Shown piece after piece: positions 8,335-15,655 of a stretch of 22,044 nt of DNA. A program made the position numbers and the translations under genes. The first letter of the stretch is position 1, and each line of letters begins with the position of its first letter. The notes under the pieces are model-generated. The model saw only the letters and a program-made list of their open reading frames with translations. It ran no database searches and was not told the DNA's origin. This DNA is from JAAYAN01 sp964437215. GTDB lineage: Bacteria; Bacteroidota; Ignavibacteria; Ignavibacteriales; Melioribacteraceae. The stretch lies in assembly GCA_964437215.1 (NCBI GenBank), contig CAYTFZ010000036.1, positions 1-22,044 on the forward strand. The letters are read 5' to 3'.

Positions 8335-10357
8335 TTACCCGATAAGTTAAATTACCTGACATTTTTAACTGAATAAAATCTGAAATTTTAAATTTAGCAA
8401 GTTCTTCTGCTGTTGCACCTTTTGTTTGAAATTGAAAATGTACTACCATCTTTGAACTGCTTATAAAATCGTCGGCATTTTGCTCAGTAAGAATTATACT
8501 TTGCCTTGATGTACCCGGATTTACATTTCCTGAACTGTAAGTTGGAGCTGGAACTGTAATTCTATTGCTTTCACTGCTGTTCAGGGGAATTGAAAACATT
8601 ACATTTCCGTATGGACCGATAACTTCCGAATAAAAAGATACTTCTGCCGGAATTGTATTTTTTAATTCTAAAACTAATTCAATAGATTTAAGTTTATCAA
8701 TATCATCTTTTGAATTTATATCAATATCGAGTGTATCAGTAATATTTCCTCCGCTGATATTAAACTCGAATGGAATATCGTATGTTATTGAAGGCGAGAT
8801 AAGATTTTTATTCGGAATAACAATATCTGACCGGTAATTAGGATTGACAAGCGCATTTCCAGTTAAAATAAAATCCGTAGGCACATCCCCCGAAAAGCTA
8901 TTTAAAATATTCAGAAGTCCATAGTCTTTCAAACTGATTTTAGTAGGATTATTTGTATTTATTAAAATATTACTAAGATTAATTGATTTATTCTGCGATG
9001 TATTCCCATTAGAAATTACAAGATTCCCGTTAAAAATCATATCAACATCAGCTTCCGAAATAAGATTGATATAGATATCGCTGTTATTCGAAAAGTTCAA
9101 CTGGCTGAAATCAATTTTTTTATTTAGTTCATCAAAATCCGAATGTATTCTTTTTTCGGGAAAAACTATTCTTGTCGGTTTAATTTGTCCTTCAATCGAA
9201 CCCAGAACTATTCGGCTGAAATTCCCATTAATTGTAACATTATCAGAAATGTTAATTCTAACATCTCTTCCATTTGAATTTAAAATACGTGCATTTGCAG
9301 TATAATTTACCGAATTGCTTAAAGAATTAAACTTCAATTGCCAATTTTTCAGGCTGCTTTCAGAAATTACGACATTTGATTTTGCAGGTATATTCCGTGA
9401 AACAGAATATTGCTGTCCGTATGAATTTATCAGTTGATTAACAATAAGTTGAACATTTATTTCAGTCGAAAAATCATTTCGTATTGAAACATTAAAAGAA
9501 CCTTCATCAATCACAGCATTCAGAATTTTATTTGAATCATCAAATTCAACAGCATCCGATAGAATTATCGGATCTTGTTCTGGAATAGGCGCTAAAGCGC
9601 TTTCAATAGAAAGATTTCTTAATGTAGCTTTTATTTCAGTGCCTGCTTTATAAGGAATCTGACAAAGCACTCCGTTACTGCCGTCCGTATGAAATATTCC
9701 ATAATATTCTAATGAATCTGTTATTGTTTTTCCAGCAATATTGAATGGCAAGTTAACTTCATCATTTGCATTAACATACACAATATTATCAACGTACCTT
9801 TCAATTATCGTACTTTTTGTGATAGCATTTCTAATCAGCATTCCTCTTAACTCGAGGTCAACTGGCAAATTGTTTTTAATATTAATATCCATATAACCGT
9901 CGTTTAATGTTACTTCCTTAAATTGATCGGTACCGGAAAAAGGTGATAATACAACACTTGTATTTTCAGGAAAATCCTGATACATACCGCTTTTTACATT
10001 ATCCGTCCAATCTTCAACTTTTAATTCGATAACAATGGGAGGAATATCATTAATTTTTATCTCGCCTATTTGCTTACTTGTGGTAAATGAAAATTGATCA
10101 ACAGATACTTCTCTTCCTAATTTTATCTCCTCAAGACTATCTGTTTTATTGTAATAAATTAGCCCGTAATTTTCGGGATTTTTTGAATAGATCAGCGCTG
10201 AATCGTCCTTAATTGCATCAAGCAAAGTGTATGAATAATTTGTAAGAGGCAATTTCAAATTTGCATCCCAAGAGGGGGCAACAACATCTTTAGGCATATC
10301 GAAACAACCGCCCAAAAATGCTACAAAAACGATTAAAATGTAATTATTTTTCTTCAT
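8321..10357 (-). CDS. Large lipoprotein of unknown function paired with the outer-membrane barrel
   Basis: A 678-residue exported lipoprotein: basic N-terminus MKKNNY, a short hydrophobic stretch and the lipobox FLGGC with acylated Cys18. The mature part opens with VVAPSWDANLKLPLTNYSYTL, then consists of beta-rich, Asn/Ser/Asp-rich sequence with repeated patterns such as ...ISDNVTINGNFS..., ...LNSNGRDVRINI... and ...NPNYRSDIVIPN..., suggesting several Ig- or jelly-roll-like domains. I recognise no catalytic motif and no named family. The C-terminal stop lies inside the first codons of the barrel gene, so the two products are probably made together and may form a surface complex. There is no clear Shine-Dalgarno before the ATG at 10357 and no clear promoter in the preceding 100 bases. 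Confidence 0.8.
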   Translation of the reverse strand: MKKNNYILIVFVAFLGGCFDMPKDVVAPSWDANLKLPLTNYSYTLLDAIKDDSALIYSKNPENYGLIYYNKTDSLEEIKLGREVSVDQFSFTTSKQIGEIKINDIPPIVIELKVEDWTDNVKSGMYQDFPENTSVVLSPFSGTDQFKEVTLNDGYMDINIKNNLPVDLELRGMLIRNAITKSTIIERYVDNIVYVNANDEVNLPFNIAGKTITDSLEYYGIFHTDGSNGVLCQIPYKAGTEIKATLRNLSIESALAPIPEQDPIILSDAVEFDDSNKILNAVIDEGSFNVSIRNDFSTEINVQLIVNQLINSYGQQYSVSRNIPAKSNVVISESSLKNWQLKFNSLSNSVNYTANARILNSNGRDVRINISDNVTINGNFSRIVLGSIEGQIKPTRIVFPEKRIHSDFDELNKKIDFSQLNFSNNSDIYINLISEADVDMIFNGNLVISNGNTSQNKSINLSNILINTNNPTKISLKDYGLLNILNSFSGDVPTDFILTGNALVNPNYRSDIVIPNKNLISPSITYDIPFEFNISGGNITDTLDIDINSKDDIDKLKSIELVLELKNTIPAEVSFYSEVIGPYGNVMFSIPLNSSESNRITVPAPTYSSGNVNPGTSRQSIILTEQNADDFISSSKMVVHFQFQTKGATAEELAKFKISDFIQLKMSGNLTYRVNEND

Positions 10358-10453
10358 CTTTTATGTTTTATTTTATTAGTAACATTCTTAACTAAACAAA
10401 AATCTCCAGCTTTTAAAAAAAACTAATTGCCAAAAGAAGATTCCTGTATAAAT

Positions 10454-10558
10454 CTAAGTTTCATAAATTGCGCGCAAATCTCTTTTATTTTTTACTATTG
10501 CAATTTCTTTGCCAAATATTTTATTAGTTTTAATTTTTCTCATTATTTCAACATTCAT
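10454..10558 (-). CDS. Very short hypothetical ORF (34 aa)
   Basis: A lysine-rich frame (MNVEIMRKIKTNKIFGKE...) whose ATG abuts the stop of the preceding 27-codon frame (TGA-ATG). There is no Shine-Dalgarno and no recognised family. It may be part of a degraded gene together with the two frames upstream. Confidence 0.2.
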   Translation of the reverse strand: MNVEIMRKIKTNKIFGKEIAIVKNKRDLRAIYET

Positions 10559-10642
10559 TCATTTATTCGTTATCAAAAGATTTAGCGTCCGTTCTTTCAT
10601 TTCCAGCTTATCATTATTTAAATTGATACTTATTCTTTTCAT
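10559..10642 (-). CDS. Very short hypothetical ORF (27 aa)
   Basis: Starts MKRISINLNNDKLEMK and ends at a TGA directly followed by the ATG of the next short frame. There is no Shine-Dalgarno. It could be a fragment of the neighbouring remnant or a chance frame. Confidence 0.15.
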   Translation of the reverse strand: MKRISINLNNDKLEMKERTLNLLITNK

Positions 10643-10672
10643 CGAATTTACTATCTTTTTAATTTGTAAGTA

Positions 10673-10850
10673 TTATTTTCGCTGATAGAATATCATATCT
10701 CCACCAATTGAAACCTTTGCTTCATTTTTATAAAATGTCAATATTAATTGCTCACTTTCATTAACAGAATTATTTTTTAATCCTTTCAAATCATCTGATA
10801 ACCTATAAATCTCAATATCCTAAATCCGTTTGAAATTCAGGGAAATCCAT
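10673..10850 (-). pseudogene. Possible frameshifted gene remnant
   Basis: An ATG at 10850 opens MDFPEFQTDL and then hits a stop. If one base (G at 10820 on this strand) is skipped, reading continues as DIEIYRLSDDLKGLKNN and on through TFYKNEAKVSIGGDMIFYQ to a TAA at 10675-10673. This would give about 58 residues. The amino-acid composition looks like a real protein end, but there is no Shine-Dalgarno and I recognise no family. A decayed gene, an assembly error or chance are all possible. Confidence 0.3.
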
Positions 10851-10920
10851 TCAGTATACTATAGATGAAATCGCTTTTGAAAGATAATCGGTTTAATATG
10901 AGTTAATTTAAGAGGAGGTA

Positions 10921-13900
10921 TTAAATATTATATTCTTTTTTAAATTTTTCTTTGAAATCTGACTTAATACTTGTTACAAAATACATATCAAGTCCGCCCT
11001 TTCCTTTTACTTCTATCTTCCCTCTGTATTTGCATTCAAAATAATCTTTTATCAGTTGATAAGTATACGCCGAAACATTTATTAATCCGGGTTCGCCCGC
11101 AGTTTCCATACGACTGGCTATGTTAACAGTATCACCCCATATATCGTATGTAAATTTTTTGGTTCCTACAACTCCGGCAACCACTTGACCGGAATGAACC
11201 CCAACACGCATTTCCCATTTTACTGAAGAAGTTTCGTTACGCGAATTTATAAATTCAAGCATTTCCAATCCAGCAATAATTATCTTCACGGCATGATCAT
11301 CGCATTCAACAGGTATGCCTCCTGCAAGCATATAGGAATCGCCGATCGTTTTCATTTTTTCTAATCCATATTTCTCAACTATGTAATCGAATCCTTTAAA
11401 TAGCTCATTTAATTCTTTTACAAGTTTATCGGCAGGCAGCACCGCTGCTGTTGATGTAAAGCCCTTAAAGTCAGTAAATAGAATTGTAACGTTCTTATAC
11501 TCACGAGGTTTAACTAAACCATTTTTACTCAATTCTTCAACTAGGGATACAGGCAGAATATTCTGTAAAAGTTCATCCGATTTTTCTTTTGCCAAAGCGA
11601 GCTCGTAAGTTCTTTTTTTTACGGTTTCTTCCAGTTCAATATTTCGTCTGCTTACCTGTTTGGTTTTATAAAGATATATCGAGTATACACCAGCAGTTAT
11701 CAATACAAATAAAAATGTTAAAAACCACCAGGTTAACCAATAGGGCGGTGATATTTCAAAGTTCAGTTTGGTTCCGGATTCGCTCCAAACACCGTCGCTG
11801 TTACAGCATTTAACTTTAAAAACATATTTTTGGGAAGGAAGCGAACGGTACGACACAGACCTTTGTGCTGTTGTTGTCCAATTATCATCAATTCCTTCAA
11901 GAATATATTTATATACAGTTTTTTCCGGTGATGAAAAATTTATAGCAGAAAAATCGAACCGGATGTTATTTTGATCGAATTTAAGAATAATATTTCCTTC
12001 AGGCAATATATCCTGTTCTGTTTCTCTGTCACTTATCTTCAGATTAGTAATATATACAACGGGCGGTACAAGCTTTGGCTGTGAATTAGGATTAAATGTA
12101 ACTACTCCTTTTTGAGTTCCAAACCAAAGATTTCTTTTTTTATCTTTGAAATAAGCTCCCTGGTTCATTTCGGATGATATCAGTCCGTCTTTTGTATTAT
12201 AGACTTTAAATGCTTCATTTCCTTTTACATCGAACTTCGTATACTCAAATCTTGTAATACCGCGAGCTGTACCGATGTAAATAAAATCTCCGTCTTCAAT
12301 AAGAGAATAACAGCTGTTGCTCGAAAGCCCGTTATCCGTTGTGTAATTTGTAAATTTTAATCCATTATACTTTATCAATCCTCCGCCTAAGGATGCAAAC
12401 CACATATCTCCGTATTTGTCCTGAGTTATAGAAAATATTTCATTGCTCGGCAGCCCGTCGTTTTTTGTGATTCTTGTAAGTTTATTACCGTCAAGTTTAA
12501 CAATCCCTTGTTCAAATAAACTAAACCATAAATTACCGTCGGCATCTTCAAAAATATCTGTCACCCAGTCTTCCGGGAAATTAAGCTCTTCATTTAAATT
12601 ACGAAAGATATTCCTATCGTATTTTATTATCCCTTGTTCGGTTCCTATCCATAAATTATTGTTTCTGTCTTCCAACATTGAAAGAACAAGTTTTCCTGAT
12701 AATCCGTCTTTCTCCGAATAATTTTTAAACTTCCCATCCTCATATCTGCTTAATCCATCGCGTGTACCAATCCATACTATTCCATAACTATCGGTATAAA
12801 TTGAAGCAACATCATTGTTGGGAATTCCGTTATTGGCAGTAATATTTTCTGCAATACCGTTTTTAATCCGCGTAATACCTTTGCTTATATGCCCGAACCA
12901 TAATGCGCCTTTATTATCAACTGTTATTGCAAAAACATTATCCGAAAGCAGTCCGTCCTTTTTTGAGAATATCTGGAATTTTTCTACCGATAATTTTGAA
13001 ATTCCGCCGTCGCGTGTTCCAAACCACATATCGCCGCGTCTATCTTCTAATATCGATATCACTTCGTTATTTGATAAACCGTTTCTTTCAGTATAATTTA
13101 CAAAATTACTGCCATCGTAATAATAAACTCCATTCTCCTTGGTGCAAATCCATATTTTCCCATTGTTATCTTCAAATATTTCTGTTACTCTGTCAGAAAT
13201 TTTACTGTTAAGATCGCTTAAATAGTTGAAACTTTTTCCGTAATATTTTACTATTCCAGCTTCTGTGGCAATCCATATAGTTCCCGATTTATCTTCGTAC
13301 AGTTCGTAAATAATATCGGACGGTAAGCCATTTTCTCTGTTAAATTTTGTTACTTTTCCGTTAGTCAATCTAACAATACCATTTTCGGATGTTCCTATCC
13401 AAATATTATTGTTTTTATCATTTATACACTTAATAATTGAATCGGAAGGAAGTCCGTCTTTTTGGGTAATAAAACGAAGAATATTTTTAGTAGGATTAAA
13501 AATTCCTAAACCGTGTGTGAGAGTCGCAAAAATAATGCTGCCTTTTTTATCTTGACAGATTGTAGTAACTCTTCCCAAATCTTTAAGCTTTTTATCGAAT
13601 TGGATAAACTTTTTTCCATCGTACACATCAAGCCCGCGTAATGTGCCAATCCAATATAATCCTTTTGAATCTTGAAATATTTCGTTTACATGATTATGAG
13701 ACAGTCCATCTTTTACATTTATGAATCTATTTTCTATTCCGTCAAATACTGAAATACCTTCCTCGGTGCCAAACCAAATAAAGCCTTTTTTATCCTGCAT
13801 TATTGCATTTACCGAGTTTTGGGGAAGAATGTCGTCAACGGAATAATACTTAAAAGAGACAGACTGCGCTAAACCGGATTGATAAAATGCAAGAAAAATC

Positions 13901-13926
13901 AGCAGTATTTTAACGATATATTTCAA
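10921..13926 (-). CDS. Periplasmic two-component-regulator propeller protein with C-terminal adenylate cyclase
   Basis: A 1001-residue membrane receptor. Residues 1-20 are a signal peptide. About 14 Reg_prop repeats (pattern D..G.lWiGT..Gl..y) fill residues 25-620, enough for two seven-bladed propellers. A Y_Y_Y-type domain follows (about 640-725), then one membrane helix (about 730-752), a coiled-coil signalling helix (755-790, NIELEETVKKRTYELALAKE) and a class III cyclase (about 800-980). All key cyclase residues are visible: metal-binding Asp819 (FTDFKGFT) and Asp863 (TIGDSYM), adenine-selecting Lys859 and Asp928 (YDIWGDTVN), and transition-state Asn935 and Arg939. It should therefore make cAMP. 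The start is TTG at 13926, followed at once by a proper signal peptide, and lies 10 bases after the DUF3467 stop. The sensory half is that of Bacteroides hybrid two-component sensors; the ligand is unknown. Confidence 0.92.
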   Translation of the reverse strand: MKYIVKILLIFLAFYQSGLAQSVSFKYYSVDDILPQNSVNAIMQDKKGFIWFGTEEGISVFDGIENRFINVKDGLSHNHVNEIFQDSKGLYWIGTLRGLDVYDGKKFIQFDKKLKDLGRVTTICQDKKGSIIFATLTHGLGIFNPTKNILRFITQKDGLPSDSIIKCINDKNNNIWIGTSENGIVRLTNGKVTKFNRENGLPSDIIYELYEDKSGTIWIATEAGIVKYYGKSFNYLSDLNSKISDRVTEIFEDNNGKIWICTKENGVYYYDGSNFVNYTERNGLSNNEVISILEDRRGDMWFGTRDGGISKLSVEKFQIFSKKDGLLSDNVFAITVDNKGALWFGHISKGITRIKNGIAENITANNGIPNNDVASIYTDSYGIVWIGTRDGLSRYEDGKFKNYSEKDGLSGKLVLSMLEDRNNNLWIGTEQGIIKYDRNIFRNLNEELNFPEDWVTDIFEDADGNLWFSLFEQGIVKLDGNKLTRITKNDGLPSNEIFSITQDKYGDMWFASLGGGLIKYNGLKFTNYTTDNGLSSNSCYSLIEDGDFIYIGTARGITRFEYTKFDVKGNEAFKVYNTKDGLISSEMNQGAYFKDKKRNLWFGTQKGVVTFNPNSQPKLVPPVVYITNLKISDRETEQDILPEGNIILKFDQNNIRFDFSAINFSSPEKTVYKYILEGIDDNWTTTAQRSVSYRSLPSQKYVFKVKCCNSDGVWSESGTKLNFEISPPYWLTWWFLTFLFVLITAGVYSIYLYKTKQVSRRNIELEETVKKRTYELALAKEKSDELLQNILPVSLVEELSKNGLVKPREYKNVTILFTDFKGFTSTAAVLPADKLVKELNELFKGFDYIVEKYGLEKMKTIGDSYMLAGGIPVECDDHAVKIIIAGLEMLEFINSRNETSSVKWEMRVGVHSGQVVAGVVGTKKFTYDIWGDTVNIASRMETAGEPGLINVSAYTYQLIKDYFECKYRGKIEVKGKGGLDMYFVTSIKSDFKEKFKKEYNI

Positions 13927-13936
13927 ATTCTTTTAT

Positions 13937-14257
13937 TTAATTAATTTTAGGTTCTTTCTCCATAGCCATAAAACCGAAAGGAGGATTCTGCTGTCCTTCA
14001 AGTTTTATTTCCCCAAATCTTGCTTCATATTTTTCAACATTTTCGGATAAAGCTTTGAGCAGCATTTTTGCATGCTGCGGAGTGGTTATTATTCGGGCGT
14101 GTACTTTTGCTTTTGGCAATCCCGGAACAATTCTTGTAAAATCGATAATAAACTCAGCCGGAGAATGAGTAATTATTGCTAAATTTGAATAAATCCCTTC
14201 GGCTTCTTTTTCTCCCAATTCAATATTTATTTGCTGCTGTTTCATTTCATTTTGCAT
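13937..14257 (-). CDS. DUF3467 family protein
   Basis: A small cytoplasmic protein (106 residues from the chosen start) matching the conserved DUF3467 core: EAEGIYSNLAIITHSPAEF, then IVPGLPKAKVHARIITTPQ, then LKALSENVEKYEARFGEI. The family is widespread and has no established function. I place the start at the ATG at 14257, preceded by GGAG (14271-14268) at 10 bases. A longer frame from a GTG at 14287 would run through the terminator stem and is unlikely. ATG 14245 is a second choice. The gene lies directly after the intrinsic terminator of the TPR gene and 10 bases before the cyclase gene, with which it is probably co-transcribed. Confidence 0.88.
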   Translation of the reverse strand: MQNEMKQQQINIELGEKEAEGIYSNLAIITHSPAEFIIDFTRIVPGLPKAKVHARIITTPQHAKMLLKALSENVEKYEARFGEIKLEGQQNPPFGFMAMEKEPKIN

Positions 14258-14271
14258 ATTGATCTTGCTCC

Positions 14272-14314
14272 AAAAAAAATTACCCACAACTCAATTTCTT
14301 GAATTTGTGGGTAA
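14272..14314 (-). terminator. Strong intrinsic terminator after the TPR lipoprotein gene
   Basis: A 10-bp perfect stem, TTACCCACAA (14280-14289) paired with TTGTGGGTAA (14305-14314), is extended inward by TCAA/TTGA around a TTTC loop. On the minus strand it runs straight into eight Ts (14279-14272). It lies 22 bases past the TPR stop and its T-run abuts the Shine-Dalgarno of the DUF3467 gene. Confidence 0.9.
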
Positions 14315-14336
14315 GTGGAATTAATAAACTTTATTT

Positions 14337-15500
14337 TTATTGATTAAATTGTTCTGCTTTTTCAAAAGCTTCATTAGCTTTTTCATTTTCGCCTATGTTA
14401 GCATATACTCTGCCCAACAAATCCCACACTTTAGGATCTTCCGGGTTCAATTCTAAATATTTCTGCAACGGCTCTATGGCACTTTGAAATTTTGGCTTAT
14501 AATCATCATTATCAATCTTATTAGCTTCGTTATCTTCACGTATTTTTGCACCCCAAAGAACATATGAAACTGCAAGGTTATTAAGAGCTTCTGAATATTC
14601 AGGATCAATCTCTATTGCTTTTTTAAATTGTTCAACTGATTCATTATATTTCTTAAGGTTTAATAAAACAACACCGAAATTATAACGGAAAAGTTTATTT
14701 TGAGGATCTTTTTGAACAGCTTCCTTAAATGAGTCTGTAGCCAATTCAATTTTATTTGCTCCAATATAAGCATTCAATAATTTAGTTAAAAGACTGGTTT
14801 CTTCAGGAAATTCTTTTTTTGCTTTAAGAAGAACATCAATTTCTTGTTCGTAGATTTTAACTGCGGCTAAACTATCGTTTTTATCACCTGAGGCAGCATA
14901 TTTGTCCATTTTTACAGCACCTCTTGCGTAAAGAACATCTGCTAATAAACCATAAGCATTGGCAGATTTATTCAATTCCAAATATCTTTGTGAAGATGTT
15001 TCGGCTTCATCATATTTTGCACCGCTTAAATACGCATAAGTAAGCATAAGAAACGTATTTGCCGAATCGGGGTTACAAACCGTAGCATTGTAGAAACTTT
15101 TTATTGTCTCTTCTGCAGCTTTATTTTTCTGCTCGCCATCCGGCAAGTCTGCCATCTTTTTATATTGATCGATACCATTGTTATAATTTTTCTGCCAATT
15201 AATCATTTTATCATTCTGAATGTTTTCAGAAAAATTAGGACTTATTGCAAGCGATTTATTATAATATTCATTCATTCCCTTAAAATCACCTTCTTCAGCC
15301 AGAACATAGCCGTACCAATAATAAGCTTCATCGCTTTGTGGGTTATTGGTTATTTCAATATTAAGCTGTTCTTTTGCTTTATCCCATTCCTTGTTTTTAA
15401 TATAAACCTTTGCTCCTTCAAGCTCTTTCGAACCGCAGCTGAAAGCTGATATCCCAAGAAATATCGAGACAATTGATACAAACATTAAAACACGTTTCAT
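14337..15500 (-). CDS. TPR-repeat lipoprotein
   Basis: A 387-residue exported protein with a hydrophobic N-terminus ending ISAFSC, so Cys22 is a probable (not ideal) lipidation site. The rest is helical tetratricopeptide repeats: AKVYIKNKEWDKAKEQLNIE at about 30-49, EAYYWYGYVLAEEGDFKGM next, and the best-conserved pair LFRYNFGVVLLNLKKYNESV and ALNNLAVSYVLWG in the C-terminal half, then LLGRVYANIGENEKANEAF near the end. Such proteins act as scaffolds in the periplasm or at the outer membrane; the partner is unknown. The ATG at 15500 has AGGAG at 15510-15506. A near-consensus promoter lies 35 bases upstream and a strong terminator follows, so the gene forms its own transcription unit. Confidence 0.88.
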   Translation of the reverse strand: MKRVLMFVSIVSIFLGISAFSCGSKELEGAKVYIKNKEWDKAKEQLNIEITNNPQSDEAYYWYGYVLAEEGDFKGMNEYYNKSLAISPNFSENIQNDKMINWQKNYNNGIDQYKKMADLPDGEQKNKAAEETIKSFYNATVCNPDSANTFLMLTYAYLSGAKYDEAETSSQRYLELNKSANAYGLLADVLYARGAVKMDKYAASGDKNDSLAAVKIYEQEIDVLLKAKKEFPEETSLLTKLLNAYIGANKIELATDSFKEAVQKDPQNKLFRYNFGVVLLNLKKYNESVEQFKKAIEIDPEYSEALNNLAVSYVLWGAKIREDNEANKIDNDDYKPKFQSAIEPLQKYLELNPEDPKVWDLLGRVYANIGENEKANEAFEKAEQFNQ

Positions 15501-15534
15501 TATTTCTCCTGCTTATTTTTTTTTTTAATTGAAC

Positions 15535-15566
15535 CAAAAATTACCATTTTACCATTGTATAGTCAA
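15535..15566 (-). promoter_or_regulatory. Promoter of the TPR lipoprotein gene
   Basis: On the minus strand TTG (15566-15564), 20 bases, then TAATTTTTG (15543-15535). This is the Bacteroidota -33/-7 layout with one extra base inside the -7 element. The spacing to the well-defined Shine-Dalgarno and start codon is reasonable. Confidence 0.6.
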
Positions 15567-15609
15567 GAATAAACTGTCTGTTTTATTAATTTTAATCAAT
15601 ATAAAAATG

Positions 15610-15640
15610 TTGACTTATAAAGATCAAAAAGATATTTTTG
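15610..15640 (+). promoter_or_regulatory. Promoter of the adenosine deaminase gene
   Basis: TTG (15610-15612), exactly 20 bases, then TATTTTTG (15633-15640), a full match to TAnnTTTG. The transcript would start only about 10 bases before the ATG at 15656, at the AAAGGA Shine-Dalgarno, which argues against the upstream in-frame TTG at 15638 as start. Confidence 0.65.
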
Positions 15641-15655
15641 GCAGAAAGGAAAAAA

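Larger units (their letters stand above)
10358..10920 (-). other. 563-bp gap with apparent coding debris
   Basis: This stretch between the cyclase gene and the lipoprotein gene has no long open frame, but on the minus strand it holds three consecutive short frames whose codons read like protein. They are listed separately at 10673-10850, 10559-10642 and 10454-10558. The AT content is high. I see no convincing terminator hairpin after the cyclase stop and no TTG–N20–TAnnTTTG promoter for the lipoprotein gene. Confidence 0.5.

Noticed and set aside
12443..13211. Several 90-100 codon plus-strand frames with similar sequences
   Set aside because: They are antisense to the propeller repeats; their mutual similarity reflects the repeated blades, not a gene family.
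11000..13900. Periodic DNA pattern that could suggest a CRISPR or tandem-repeat array
   Set aside because: The period is one propeller blade at the protein level with diverged DNA; there are no identical direct repeats with unique spacers.
14258..14287. Upstream GTG start adding ten residues to the DUF3467 protein
   Set aside because: The GTG lies inside the terminator stem and the added residues (reading through the T-run as FFW) are outside the family core. ATG 14257 has a GGAG.
15638..15655. TTG start six codons upstream of adenosine deaminase
   Set aside because: It overlaps the -7 promoter element and the Shine-Dalgarno; the family start matches the ATG at 15656.
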